From an uncultured Tateyamaria sp. (GTDB lineage: Bacteria; Pseudomonadota; Alphaproteobacteria; Rhodobacterales; Rhodobacteraceae): DNA of 64,000 bases. This document shows positions 1 through 8,333 of this stretch, piece by piece (positions within the stretch are counted from its first letter, which is position 1; each line of letters opens with the position of its first letter). A program made the position numbers and the translations under genes. The DNA lies in assembly GCF_947496075.1 (NCBI RefSeq), contig NZ_CANMBJ010000002.1, forward strand, positions 1-64,000, given 5' to 3'. Below the pieces are notes generated by a model. It saw only the letters and a program-made list of their open reading frames with translations, ran no database searches and had not been told where the DNA came from.

Positions 1-62
1 TCGCGATCCGCGAAGGCGGCCGCACCGTCGGCGCCGGCGTCGTGTCCAAAATCACTGACTAA
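1..62 (+). CDS. tuf: Elongation factor Tu, C-terminal fragment
   Basis: The first readable frame (from base 3) ends AIREGGRTVGAGVVSKITD followed by TAA. This is the very conserved C-terminus of EF-Tu, the GTPase that delivers aminoacyl-tRNA to the ribosome. Only about 19 residues lie in the window and the rest is to the left. A strong terminator follows about 50 bases downstream. In many proteobacteria one tuf copy lies directly upstream of tRNA-Trp, secE and nusG. Here tRNA-Trp is about 4 kb away and secE/nusG are not seen. Confidence 0.93.
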   Translation, partial: AIREGGRTVGAGVVSKITD

Positions 63-110
63 TCGTGCGGTAGGGCGAATACTGCATTCGCCACGCTGTT
101 CGAGACATGG

Positions 111-139
111 AAAGGCCGCGCATTCAGTGCGGCCTTTTT
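111..139 (+). terminator. Rho-independent terminator of tuf
   Basis: AAGGCCGC (112–119) pairs with GCGGCCTT (129–136) around a nine-base loop and is followed by a T-run (135–139). It closes the tuf transcript before the TPR gene. Confidence 0.85.
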
Positions 140-191
140 CGTTGTCTGGATTGTTTAGTTTGCTACCGTATTCGAAACCGGAGCTTTTTGT

Positions 192-1406
192 ATGAGATTA
201 ATGATTTTGGCCGTTTTCGCGTGCCTGTATTTGCCAGGCGCGGTCGCGGCGCGGCCCATCTTGAAAGATAGTCAGAAAAGCTACGCTTTGGTCTGCCTTG
301 AGGATACGGAAACCCCGCAACGTCTCGTTGGAATCTGCGAAACCGCTCTTGCCGAGTTAACGCAGCTCAATCGTGACTACAGAAACATGCAAGTTGTGCT
401 CGCTGGCGCCTATGCCGATCTTGGGCAGTCTGATGTGGCGATCAATATCCTGGAAAAGGTGCTATCGGATGATAAAACGCACAACGGGGCATTGAACACG
501 CTTGGTTGGGTGTATTGGGACACTTCTGATTACGATGCGTCGATTGACGCCTTTCAAAGTGCGCTCGACGTAGGTGCGTTGGCCGAGTCCTTTGCCGGTC
601 TTGCCTCATCAAGTCGCTACAAGGGCGAGATCGAGGAAGAAGATTATCTGACATTGATCGATACAGCCATTGCCATGTCGCCAGAATACGTGTGGGCCTA
701 TCGCGACAAAGCGTGGTACTTCATTGAAACGGGGCGCCCTAAAAAAGCAGAAAAAATTCTAAAAGTCGCGTTGCAACACGACAAAGAGGACCCTTGGACC
801 CTCTATGCACTTGGTGTGGCCTTCTACGATCAAAACGCGTCCGCCGCTGCAGCTGCCCGGCTGAACAAGGCTATTGAGACGCAGCAAGCGCCGACCAACG
901 CCTATCTCTATCGCGCCAAGGCGAACTTCGATCTTGAGAATTATCGCCGTGCACTGCTTGACGCCGAACATGTCGTGCAGGATTGGCCGGCCTCGCCCGA
1001 AGGATATGTCTGGAAAGCGCGTTCACTATCTGCACTGGGCATGCGCCCCGCCGGGCAAACTGTTTTGCGTGACTACCTTGAAGAATCCTATGACAGCTAC
1101 GCAGTCTACTGGCTCGCCGAACTCCTCTATTACGGAGGAGAAGAGATCGAAGCGATCCGCGTTCTGCAGTCGAACTTTGATCAAGGCGATGCCGATTACT
1201 ACTACCATGAATTCATGGCCATGATGATGCTTGAAGTGCAGGATTTCGATGCGGCCAGAACACATATCGATGCTGCACTAAAGCTAGACGCGGGTGCGCA
1301 GTTCCCACGCTTCTATACATCTCTGATCCATGTCGCCGAGGGCAGGTTTGACGAAGCCGAGGCTCTTTTTCTTGATGCGTTGAGGGGGGGGGTTACCACG
1401 CCATAG
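192..1406 (+). CDS. Secreted tetratricopeptide-repeat protein, probably frameshifted at its 3' end
   Basis: 404 residues. An N-terminal signal peptide (about residues 1–20, ending GAVAA) is followed by a chain of TPR-like helix pairs with typical LG.VYWD, A..RDKAWYF and YALGVAFYD segments, so a periplasmic or secreted protein-interaction scaffold is likely. The frame ends at TAG just after a run of nine G (1384–1392). Removing one G continues the protein for about 34 more residues (RHRIGYFIGALTEEG... to TGA at 1504–1506), and that sequence reads as another helix pair. The annotated C-terminus GGVTTP is therefore probably an artefact of G-run slippage, either real or from sequencing. The partner is unknown. 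Base composition is less GC-rich than the TCA block. Confidence 0.75.
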   Translation: MRLMILAVFACLYLPGAVAARPILKDSQKSYALVCLEDTETPQRLVGICETALAELTQLNRDYRNMQVVLAGAYADLGQSDVAINILEKVLSDDKTHNGALNTLGWVYWDTSDYDASIDAFQSALDVGALAESFAGLASSSRYKGEIEEEDYLTLIDTAIAMSPEYVWAYRDKAWYFIETGRPKKAEKILKVALQHDKEDPWTLYALGVAFYDQNASAAAAARLNKAIETQQAPTNAYLYRAKANFDLENYRRALLDAEHVVQDWPASPEGYVWKARSLSALGMRPAGQTVLRDYLEESYDSYAVYWLAELLYYGGEEIEAIRVLQSNFDQGDADYYYHEFMAMMMLEVQDFDAARTHIDAALKLDAGAQFPRFYTSLIHVAEGRFDEAEALFLDALRGGVTTP

Positions 1407-1506
1407 AATTGGGTACTTCATCGGCGCGCTGACGGAAGAAGGCGAGCTACAAAGAGCCGTCGAGTTTCGTACAAAAACCAATTTAGTGTCTGCCGAAGCC
1501 GACTGA

Positions 1507-1890
1507 GCCATCACTTAACACGGGCTTGGGGATGAAAGGCGATCAGCATGTCCGTTGCTCTTTGAACTGAGCCTATTGGTCATGGCTTCAAGTCGAAGAA
1601 TCGTTCCGGGTTTATTGACACTGACAGGCGTATCTCGGCCACCCACAGGCGTGACATAGGCGGACATAAAGTTTCAATTTTCCCGCCTATGGAGAAATTT
1701 TTTGAATGCCGCCTTTGGGTTTCTGCGCCAGCAAAATGGGCTGCAAACTCATTGAAATTGCTCACTCCTCCGAATGCTGCACATGCAAAGGCCGTGCCGC
1801 GGTATACGACAGTATTCCGCTAAGTTATTAAAATATATTGATTTTTTTCCGGGACGTCCTCACCATAAGGAGGCGGGAACGGAGAGCATC
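1507..1890. other. Intergenic region with one inverted repeat
   Basis: No convincing gene in either strand. The one structure seen is ATAGGCGG (1656–1663) facing CCGCCTAT (1683–1690) with a 19-base loop and a short T-run at about 1698–1703. It could be a weak terminator of the TPR gene. An AT-rich stretch near 1825–1850 is a plausible promoter region for the hydratase gene. Confidence 0.4.
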
Positions 1891-2730
1891 ATGGATCAGG
1901 TGAACGTAGAGGCGTGGATCGGACGAAGCCTGTCGGACGTCGGTGAGATTGACCTGACGATGGCGGCAAAACTGCATGCGACACTTGGCCGAGCAGAAGC
2001 GTCGCCACCTCGCACAGGTGATCTGCTTCCTCCGCTCTGGCATTGGAGTGCGTTTGTTCCAATGACGCATACCGAGCATCTTGGTCCGGACGGCCACCCG
2101 GGACCGGGCGCGCTATTGCCTCCGCTTGGCCTGCCTCGCAGGATGTGGGCCGGTGGTGCTCTACGCTTCCACGCGCCGATCCGCGTCGGAGACATTTTGC
2201 ATCGTCACACCGCTGTCCGGTCGGTCGACACAAAGACAACGGCGTCCGGCCCCATGGCGCTTGTGACCTTAGATCACAGGATTGTCGGTCCCCGGGGCCT
2301 CGCCATCGAAGAGCGCCAAGACATCGTGTATCTGCCGATGCCAGACAGCTTCACACCGCCCAAAAAACGGCCCATGCCCGCGGAACCGGTCGAGCGTCTG
2401 GATATGTCGCCGACCTTGCTGTTCCGTTTCTCTGCCGTCACCTTCAACGCGCATCGCATCCACTACGATCAGGACTATGCACAGTCCGTCGAAAAGTATC
2501 CCGGCCTTGTCGTGCACGGGCCCTTGCAAGCTGCGCTCTTGATGCGTCACGCTGTCGAAACGCGACAGCGCCCGCCCAGTTTCTTCGACTTCCGGGCCGT
2601 GCACCCCCTGTTTGCGGCCACAGCCCTCGACATTTGTACGACGGAAGAAGACGGCGTTCTGTCACTCTTTACAGGCCAGAACGGCCATCAGGGCATGCGG
2701 GCCTCAGCGATGTGGGAGGATACGCAATGA
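1891..2730 (+). CDS. HTD2/FAS1-like hydratase (MaoC hot-dog family), mesaconyl-C4-CoA hydratase-like
   Basis: 279 residues from ATG 1891 (MDQVNVEAW...), preceded by GGAG at 1881–1884; an upstream ATG in frame at 1774 has no ribosome site and adds unlikely sequence. The double hot-dog layout of HTD2-type acyl-thioester dehydratases is visible: LPPLWHW and RRMWAGGALRFH in the N-half, and the hydratase-like SAVTFNAHRIHYDQDYA then GLVVHGPLQAALL in the C-half, where the His and Asp are the expected active-site residues. Family members include mesaconyl-C4-CoA (3-methylfumaryl-CoA) hydratase, which makes citramalyl-CoA. The stop overlaps the start of a mesaconyl-CoA-transferase-like gene, which supports this substrate, but related enzymes act on other branched acyl-CoAs. 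Confidence 0.7.
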   Translation: MDQVNVEAWIGRSLSDVGEIDLTMAAKLHATLGRAEASPPRTGDLLPPLWHWSAFVPMTHTEHLGPDGHPGPGALLPPLGLPRRMWAGGALRFHAPIRVGDILHRHTAVRSVDTKTTASGPMALVTLDHRIVGPRGLAIEERQDIVYLPMPDSFTPPKKRPMPAEPVERLDMSPTLLFRFSAVTFNAHRIHYDQDYAQSVEKYPGLVVHGPLQAALLMRHAVETRQRPPSFFDFRAVHPLFAATALDICTTEEDGVLSLFTGQNGHQGMRASAMWEDTQ

Positions 2731-3965
2731 CCATCTTATCCGGAATGCGCGTTGTCGAACACTCCGCCTTTGTGGCGATGCCACTCGCAGGCATGACACT
2801 GGCTCAAATGGGGGCCGAGGTGATCCGCGTAGACAGGATCGGGGGCGGGCTCGATGCGGGCCGCTGGCCGCTTGCGCCTTCAGGACAAAGCCTTTTTTGG
2901 GCTGGTTTGAACAAGGGTAAGAAATCTGTCGCGGTCGATACCCGGCATCCTAGCGGCCGCGAGTTGGTTCAGCACCTCGCGACTGCACCGGGCGATGATG
3001 CAGGTCTGTTTCTAACCAATCTGCCGGCACGCGGTTGGCTGGATTATGATACGTTGCGCGCGCTGCGGGACGATATGATAACCGTCACCTTGGTGGGGGA
3101 TAGGCATGGCAAACCCCAGGTTGACTACACGGTGAACCCTGCGCTTGGCATACCACAGATGACTGGACCGGAAGGATCACAAGACCCCGTGGCGCATGCC
3201 TTGCCCGCGTGGGACTTGATTGCCGGCAACATGTGTGTGTCGTCCCTGCTGGCCGCGGAACGGCGCCGCTTGCGCGGCGGGGGCGGACAGGAGGTGAAGC
3301 TTGCGCTCAAAGACGTGGCAGCGGCGACCATCGGCCACCTTGGGATGATCGGTGACGCCGCACTGAACCCATGTGACCGGGCCAAGGCGGGCAATGCCCT
3401 TTACGGGGCCTATGGTCAGGACTTTCTCTGTGCAGATGGTCGGCGGATCATGGTCATTGGGCTGACGGACCGGCAATGGGCAGGTTTGATCAAGGCCACC
3501 GGCACGCAACACGCCATGTTTGCTATGGAACTGCGCTATGGCGTTTCTCTGCAGGACGAGGGCGAGCGCTGGCGCCGTCGGGCCGAGATCACGGATATCC
3601 TGCGACCATGGTTTGCCGCGCGCCGAGTGTCTGACTTCCGCGCTGACTTCGACCGTGCGGGGCTGACCTGGTCCGAGTTCCGTACGGTGCGGGAAGCTCT
3701 TGCACATGATCCCGACCTCGGGCCGGATAATCCGATGTTCGACATGCTGACCCAACCGGGCCTGGGCAGCTTTCCCGTGCCCAAACATCCCGCCAGCTTT
3801 GGAACGTCGGAACGACCTACGGCAGGGCAGGCACCTGCGCTGGGCGCACATACCGAGGAAGTGCTGGGGGATGTCGCTGGCCTCTCCGATACTGAAATTG
3901 CCGATCTCTTCGATGCGGGCATTGTTCAATCCAGCACCTATCACACTTCCCGTACGGCGGCCTGA
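2727..3965 (+). CDS. CaiB/BaiF class III CoA-transferase, mesaconyl-CoA C1–C4 transferase-like
   Basis: 412 residues from ATG 2727, whose ATGA overlaps the hydratase stop, so the pair is translationally coupled. The N-terminus GMRVVEHSAFVAMPLAGMTL and FWAGLNKGKKSV are typical of class III CoA-transferases. The catalytic Asp is expected in PAWDL (about residue 163), followed by AAERRR. From memory the N-terminal third closely resembles Chloroflexus mesaconyl-CoA C1–C4 transferase (Mct), which moves CoA between the two carboxylates of mesaconate. The neighbouring hydratase fits Meh, the next enzyme. The broader family includes alpha-methylacyl-CoA racemases and formyl-CoA transferases, so the substrate remains inferred. 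Confidence 0.75.
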   Translation: MTILSGMRVVEHSAFVAMPLAGMTLAQMGAEVIRVDRIGGGLDAGRWPLAPSGQSLFWAGLNKGKKSVAVDTRHPSGRELVQHLATAPGDDAGLFLTNLPARGWLDYDTLRALRDDMITVTLVGDRHGKPQVDYTVNPALGIPQMTGPEGSQDPVAHALPAWDLIAGNMCVSSLLAAERRRLRGGGGQEVKLALKDVAAATIGHLGMIGDAALNPCDRAKAGNALYGAYGQDFLCADGRRIMVIGLTDRQWAGLIKATGTQHAMFAMELRYGVSLQDEGERWRRRAEITDILRPWFAARRVSDFRADFDRAGLTWSEFRTVREALAHDPDLGPDNPMFDMLTQPGLGSFPVPKHPASFGTSERPTAGQAPALGAHTEEVLGDVAGLSDTEIADLFDAGIVQSSTYHTSRTAA

Positions 3966-4014
3966 ATTCATCCTTGCAAACCGGGGACGCGCCGCGTAAT
4001 TCAGTCCGGCGCGA

Positions 4015-4090
4015 AGGGGTATAGCTCAGCTGGTAGAGCGACGGTCTCCAAAACCGTAGGTCGCGGGTTCGAACCCTGCTGCCCCTGCCA
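4015..4090 (+). tRNA. trnW: tRNA-Trp (anticodon CCA)
   Basis: A full cloverleaf can be folded: acceptor AGGGGTA (4015–4021) with TGCCCCT (4080–4086), anticodon arm ACGGT–CTCCAAA–ACCGT giving anticodon CCA (reads UGG), T-arm GCGGG–TTCGAAC–CCTGC, discriminator G and an encoded CCA tail (4088–4090). Confidence 0.97.
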
Positions 4091-4362
4091 AAACCAAACT
4101 GACATGAACATGCTGATGTTTGCCGCGCAGGAGATGCCAGCTTGAGTATTATTGTTGCACAACACTGCCCTTGGCATGTGCGTCGATTGTTTGAGTCGGG
4201 ATGATCCACAGCCGCTTTCGAAAAGTTTCTGCCGTCGCACGTGCTGAACGTGAAGCTTATCCATCGGCTCCATGGGCGCACTAAGCGTTCGCTACAATCG
4301 AGCCTGTGATACGCTGACCGCAATAGCCAGCCAGACGAATGAAAGTACGGGCGTCTTGATGC
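4091..4362. other. Intergenic region 3' of tRNA-Trp
   Basis: No gene seen. secE and nusG, frequent neighbours of this tRNA, are absent. I did not find a repeat of the tRNA 3' end by eye that would mark an attachment site. Confidence 0.4.
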
Positions 4363-5181
4363 TCAAGAGGATTTGAGCGTCTTGAGATAGTCTTGCTTCT
4401 TTTTCTCGCCCTGCCGTTCGAAATAGCCGACAACGGGTTTGAGCAGTTTGGGGAACATCATCATCAACGAAGCCATGAAGCCATCGGATTTCGGCAGCCA
4501 GGTTTCGAGCCTGCCCTTGTTCATTGCCTTGACCACGTGGTCCGCAATCTGATCCGGCGTCAGTGGCTTGACGTTGCCGATGAAATTCAGCGGCGATCCA
4601 TCCGGGCTTGCCATCTCGGCTGCGAGCATCGGGGTGTCGATGGCACTTGGGAACAGGCCGCCAACCCCGACCCCATGGGGCTCGAGTTCAAGCGCTAGCG
4701 CAGCCTTGAAGCCGCGCAAACCGAATTTCGATCCACAATAGGATGCGCTGTTCTTCATCGGCCCGATGGCGGCCAGCGACATGATGGAGAAGATATATCC
4801 TTTCTTCCGCGCGATCATTGCCCGTGCGGCAGCAGCACACAGTACCATTGGCGCCGTCAGGTTGATGTCGACATGCGCCCGCATCAGGTCGTTGGGCAGT
4901 GATCCGACTGGCCCTGGTACAATGATTCCGGCGTTGTTGATCAGCAGATCAATCGGCGACTTGGGGTTTTCGAGACGGTCACAAAGCTGCTTGAGGCCCA
5001 CTTCGCTGCGCAGGTCGGCGACAAGAAGCTCGGCTGGCTGGGGCAGGGCGTCTGACACCTTTTCAAGGGCATCCCCATCACGGTCGGTCAGCACCAGAGT
5101 GTACCCTTCGCGCGACAGCCGTTTCGCCAGCGCCTCGCCCACACCGCCCGCGGCACCGGTGATCAATGCGCGTCCCATCAT
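4363..5181 (-). CDS. Short-chain dehydrogenase/reductase
   Basis: 272 residues. Classical SDR features are the TGAAGGVG cofactor motif near the N-terminus, NNAG (INNAGII), a catalytic Ser region (IFSIMSLAA) and YCGSK giving the YxxxK pair. It is a soluble NAD(P)-dependent oxidoreductase of unknown substrate. The start (ATG 5181 or the next ATG) overlaps the stop of the upstream flavin monooxygenase, so the two form one operon and probably act on the same compound, with oxygenation followed by alcohol/ketone interconversion. Confidence 0.85.
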   Translation of the reverse strand: MMGRALITGAAGGVGEALAKRLSREGYTLVLTDRDGDALEKVSDALPQPAELLVADLRSEVGLKQLCDRLENPKSPIDLLINNAGIIVPGPVGSLPNDLMRAHVDINLTAPMVLCAAAARAMIARKKGYIFSIMSLAAIGPMKNSASYCGSKFGLRGFKAALALELEPHGVGVGGLFPSAIDTPMLAAEMASPDGSPLNFIGNVKPLTPDQIADHVVKAMNKGRLETWLPKSDGFMASLMMMFPKLLKPVVGYFERQGEKKKQDYLKTLKSS

Positions 5182-6551
5182 GCGGCCTCCAGCGTCATCC
5201 GCGTGTCGGATGATTGCTTGGCCTTGTTGAAGTAGCCCGCCTCGGGTTCATGCCAGCCCATGTGTTTGCGCAGGTTTCTGAACTCTCGCTTCAAGGCATC
5301 GATGTTGGCGTATGTGGCGTGGCGGTCGCTTGCGACATATCGGATACCGCCGCTCAGGTCCGGGACGTGGGACTGCATCCGCGCGCGCAGCTTGGCCCAT
5401 GTAACCGCATCGTCCCGCTGCGCTAAAATCGTGCGCCCGATCAGATCTGCCATCCCATCAAAGAGCTTGTAGATACCGCCATTCGTTTCCGTGAATCCAA
5501 GCCCAAAAAGCTGGCTGTTGGCGCGTGAGAACATGTGCAGGTAATTGTCGGGCCGGTTGCCTTTCCAGCTGAACAGGCTGGGATCGACATAAGGCACTTT
5601 CCATTCGTAGCCGGTGGCACAGATGACCACGTCGACCTCTTCTCGGGATCCGTTCTTGAACACCACATGCTTGCCCTCAAGCCGCTCGACATCGCCCTTG
5701 GCAAGAATGTCCCCGTGCCCAAGATAGTGGAGCAGTTGCGAGTTCACGATGGGATGGCTTTCAAGCACGCGGTGGTCGGGCTTGGGTAACCCAAGCCGAG
5801 TGAGATCCCCGTTCAGAACCTTCAGGATGCCGCTGAAGATGCGCTGGGACAACCAAAGTGGCAGGTTTGGTCCTGAATCGGCAAAAACATCCGCGGGCTT
5901 GCCCATGATGTGTTTCGGCACAAAGTGGTATCCACGCCGGACAGAGATGAACGTCTTGTTGCCGCTCACGGCTGCATCGCAGGCGATGTCGCAGCCCGAA
6001 TTGCCTGCCCCCACGATCAGCACGTTCTTGTCGCGAAATTCGTCCATGTGGCGGAAGGAATTGGCGTGGCGGACTTCCCCGTCGAATTGCCCGGCCTCGA
6101 GTGCCCAACCCGGGAGCTGGGGATGCCAGGTCGTCCCCGAGACACAGATCAGCCAACGATACGTGCGGCTTTCTCCACTGGACAGTGTCACCGTCCAGGC
6201 ATCGTCATCGAACGACGTCTCGGTCACTTCGGTGTTGAAGCTGATGTGAGGATAGAGATCATACTCACGCGCAAACGACTTCATGTAATCAAAGATCTGA
6301 CGGTTCGACGGATAGTCCGGGTAGTGATCCGGCATCGGGAAATCTGAGAAGTACGAGTGCGTCTTGGACGAGATGAAATGCGCAGAATCGTACATCGGCG
6401 TGCCCGGGTTCTCCAGATCCCAGACGCCGCCGACCTCACTGTGTCTTTCAAATACGTCAAACGCGATACCCAGATTTTTGAAAGCCCGCGCCAGCGCAAG
6501 GCCCCCTGGGCCAGCTCCGACAATGCATGCACGGTTGACGGTGTCTGTCAC
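5178..6551 (-). CDS. Flavin-containing monooxygenase (class B FMO)
   Basis: 457 residues from a GTG start at 6551 preceded by AGGAGG. FAD-binding GAGPGG lies at about residues 12–17 and the NADPH Rossmann motif GAGNSG at 181–186. The FMO fingerprint FxGxxxHxxxF is FDGEVRHANSF at 156–166. That last position being Phe rather than Trp-Pro argues for an N/S-oxygenating FMO rather than a Baeyer–Villiger enzyme. Length is normal for bacterial FMOs. It is coupled to the downstream SDR and divergent from a TetR-type regulator that probably controls it. The substrate cannot be read from the sequence. Confidence 0.87.
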   Translation of the reverse strand: MTDTVNRACIVGAGPGGLALARAFKNLGIAFDVFERHSEVGGVWDLENPGTPMYDSAHFISSKTHSYFSDFPMPDHYPDYPSNRQIFDYMKSFAREYDLYPHISFNTEVTETSFDDDAWTVTLSSGESRTYRWLICVSGTTWHPQLPGWALEAGQFDGEVRHANSFRHMDEFRDKNVLIVGAGNSGCDIACDAAVSGNKTFISVRRGYHFVPKHIMGKPADVFADSGPNLPLWLSQRIFSGILKVLNGDLTRLGLPKPDHRVLESHPIVNSQLLHYLGHGDILAKGDVERLEGKHVVFKNGSREEVDVVICATGYEWKVPYVDPSLFSWKGNRPDNYLHMFSRANSQLFGLGFTETNGGIYKLFDGMADLIGRTILAQRDDAVTWAKLRARMQSHVPDLSGGIRYVASDRHATYANIDALKREFRNLRKHMGWHEPEAGYFNKAKQSSDTRMTLEAA

Positions 6552-6565
6552 GGTCTTCCCTCCTA

Positions 6566-6612
6566 AATATGAGTATCTGTCATGTTTGTAATATGTGAGA
6601 CTTTCTCATATT
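6566..6612. promoter_or_regulatory. Candidate TetR operator with repeated half-sites
   Basis: Between the divergent FMO and TetR genes, AATATGAG (6566–6573) and AATATGTGAG (6590–6599) are direct near-repeats, and CTCATATT (6605–6612) is the exact inverse of the first. The 6590–6612 unit is an imperfect palindrome of the size TetR dimers bind. Its position covers both promoters, so it suits autoregulation plus control of the FMO–SDR operon. Confidence 0.55.
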
Positions 6613-6638
6613 AGTCAATCATCGGGATTTTTGGCAGG

Positions 6639-7280
6639 ATGCTCATCGTCATGGAAACGTCGATCAAAATACGGAAAACGCCCGTGCAGGCCCGCAGCAA
6701 AGCGCGGGTCGAGCAGATCCTCAAAGCAGCCGAAGAGATGATCTCGGATCACGGAAGCGATGGTTTGAAAATGAGTGCTGTTGCGAAGCGCGCGGATGTA
6801 CCAATCGGAACCGTCTACCAGTTTTTTCCGAACAAAAGCGCGCTGATACAAACTTTGGCGACTTCGGTCATGTCTGATATCAGGGACAGTATCGATGCCG
6901 ACTTTATCGGTGTTTCAAGTCTCGCGGATGCCGCGGACCGGATCGAAATATCCTTGCGTGCTTACCAACAATTTCTCAAATCCAATCCAACTGTGCGGGA
7001 TATACTTTGTTCGACGCAGGGGGACAAAAAACTGCAGCAGCTTGATCTGGATGACAGCCGGAAAAACGGTGAAACGCTCCTTCGTCACCTCAAACCCTTG
7101 GTCGACGATTCGCAGCACGACCAGCTTGCAACGATGTGTTTCATGAATATGCATTTGACCGGGGCACTGGTTCGGATGACGGTCGAATTGGACGATAATG
7201 AGGCTGCAAGTCTGCTGAATATGTTTATCACCAACTTGCGGACCGAGATCACAAATTTCACCAGCCGCGCCGGGCCATGA
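6639..7280 (+). CDS. TetR/AcrR-family transcriptional regulator
   Basis: 213 residues from 6639, or 209 from the second ATG at 6651; no ribosome site decides between them. The N-terminal helix-turn-helix is typical: RVEQILKAAEEMISDHG then KMSAVAKRADVPIGTVYQFF and NKSALI. The C-terminal ligand-binding half is helical and unassigned. It diverges from the FMO–SDR operon, with an inverted-repeat operator candidate between them, so local repression relieved by the FMO substrate is the simplest role. Confidence 0.85.
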   Translation: MLIVMETSIKIRKTPVQARSKARVEQILKAAEEMISDHGSDGLKMSAVAKRADVPIGTVYQFFPNKSALIQTLATSVMSDIRDSIDADFIGVSSLADAADRIEISLRAYQQFLKSNPTVRDILCSTQGDKKLQQLDLDDSRKNGETLLRHLKPLVDDSQHDQLATMCFMNMHLTGALVRMTVELDDNEAASLLNMFITNLRTEITNFTSRAGP

Positions 7281-7283
7281 ACG

Positions 7284-7304
7284 CCCGCACGTTGGCCGTG
7301 CGGG
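7284..7304. terminator. Hairpin between convergent tetR and oppF genes
   Basis: CCCGCAC (7284–7290) and GTGCGGG (7298–7304) form a 7-bp stem with a seven-base loop between convergent genes. There is no T-run on either side, so termination efficiency is uncertain. Confidence 0.45.
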
Positions 7305-7331
7305 TGGCAACGGACTGACCGTCCGACTTTT

Positions 7332-8333
7332 TCAGCTATCAGATAGGCAAGGTTCCTGTTCTGCGGATGCGTCGTCCAACAGATAACATGCTGCTTCATG
7401 TCCTTCACGCTGCACCATTGGCGGCCGTGCCTTTATGCACTTCGCCATGGCATGCGGGCAGCGCGAAGCGAACAGACAGCCGGGTGGCAAATCCATCGGG
7501 CTGGGCAAATCACCTTCCAGCATCTGTGGTGCAATGCGGATATTTGGATCGGGCACCGGCACCGCCGACAGCAAGGCCTTGGCATAGGGGTGCTGTGGTG
7601 CACGGACGAGGTCAGCGGCAGGGGCGCGCTCCATCTGGGCACCCATGTACATGACCAGCACCTCGTCCGAGATGTGGCGGACGACGCCAAGGTCATGGGC
7701 TACGAACACAAGGGCCAGCCCCATCTCGCGCTGCAATTCTTTGAGCAGGTTCACCACCTGCGCCTGGATGGATACGTCCAGCGCTGACACCGGCTCATCA
7801 CACAACAACACCTTGGGCTCGGCCACCAGCGCGCGCGCGATCCCGATCCGCTGGCATTGTCCACCCGAGAATTCGTGCGGAAAGCGGTTCGCCTGTGCGG
7901 GCGGAATGCCCACCCGTTCAAGCATCGCCAGCGCGGCGGTCTTGCGGTCTGCGGCACCCATCTCGGGCCGGAAGAATGTCAGCGGTTCAGTGACAATCTC
8001 GCGGATCGTCATGCGCGGGTTCAACGAGGCGATGGGATCTTGAAAGATCATCTGCATCGTCGCGCGCAATCGCTGCATCGAAGTGCGATTGCCATAATCC
8101 ACCTGTTCGCCATCAAGGGTCACAGTGCCGGAGACCAAGGGTGCAAGCCCCGCAACAGCCCGGATCAGCGTGGATTTCCCGCAGCCTGACTCACCGACGA
8201 TCCCAATCGTCCTGCCCGCCTCCAGTTCAAAGGAAACACCGTTGACCGCGTGGACGATGCCCGCAGGCGACCAGGGCCATTTCTTGGTTTGGGCAACGCG
8301 GAATTCGACATATGCGTTCTGGACCGAGAGCAT
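7332..8333 (-). CDS. Oligopeptide/dipeptide ABC transporter ATP-binding protein (OppF/DppF type)
   Basis: 333 residues starting at ATG 8333. The same frame is open further upstream, but that part is a shadow of the neighbouring gene. Walker A GESGCGKST is at 47–55, signature SGGQCQRI begins at about 156, Walker B VLLCDEP at about 175–181, and the C-terminal oligo_HPY extension contains CPHAMAKC. It is a cytoplasmic ATPase subunit that pairs with the OppD-like protein to power peptide import. The start codon shares a base with the OppD stop (TGATG). It is the last gene of a five-gene importer operon. Confidence 0.92.
   Translation of the reverse strand: MLSVQNAYVEFRVAQTKKWPWSPAGIVHAVNGVSFELEAGRTIGIVGESGCGKSTLIRAVAGLAPLVSGTVTLDGEQVDYGNRTSMQRLRATMQMIFQDPIASLNPRMTIREIVTEPLTFFRPEMGAADRKTAALAMLERVGIPPAQANRFPHEFSGGQCQRIGIARALVAEPKVLLCDEPVSALDVSIQAQVVNLLKELQREMGLALVFVAHDLGVVRHISDEVLVMYMGAQMERAPAADLVRAPQHPYAKALLSAVPVPDPNIRIAPQMLEGDLPSPMDLPPGCLFASRCPHAMAKCIKARPPMVQREGHEAACYLLDDASAEQEPCLSDS

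Noticed and set aside
2043-2726. Upstream extension of the CoA-transferase frame
   Set aside because: Overlaps the real hydratase in another frame; the true start is the coupled ATG at 2727.
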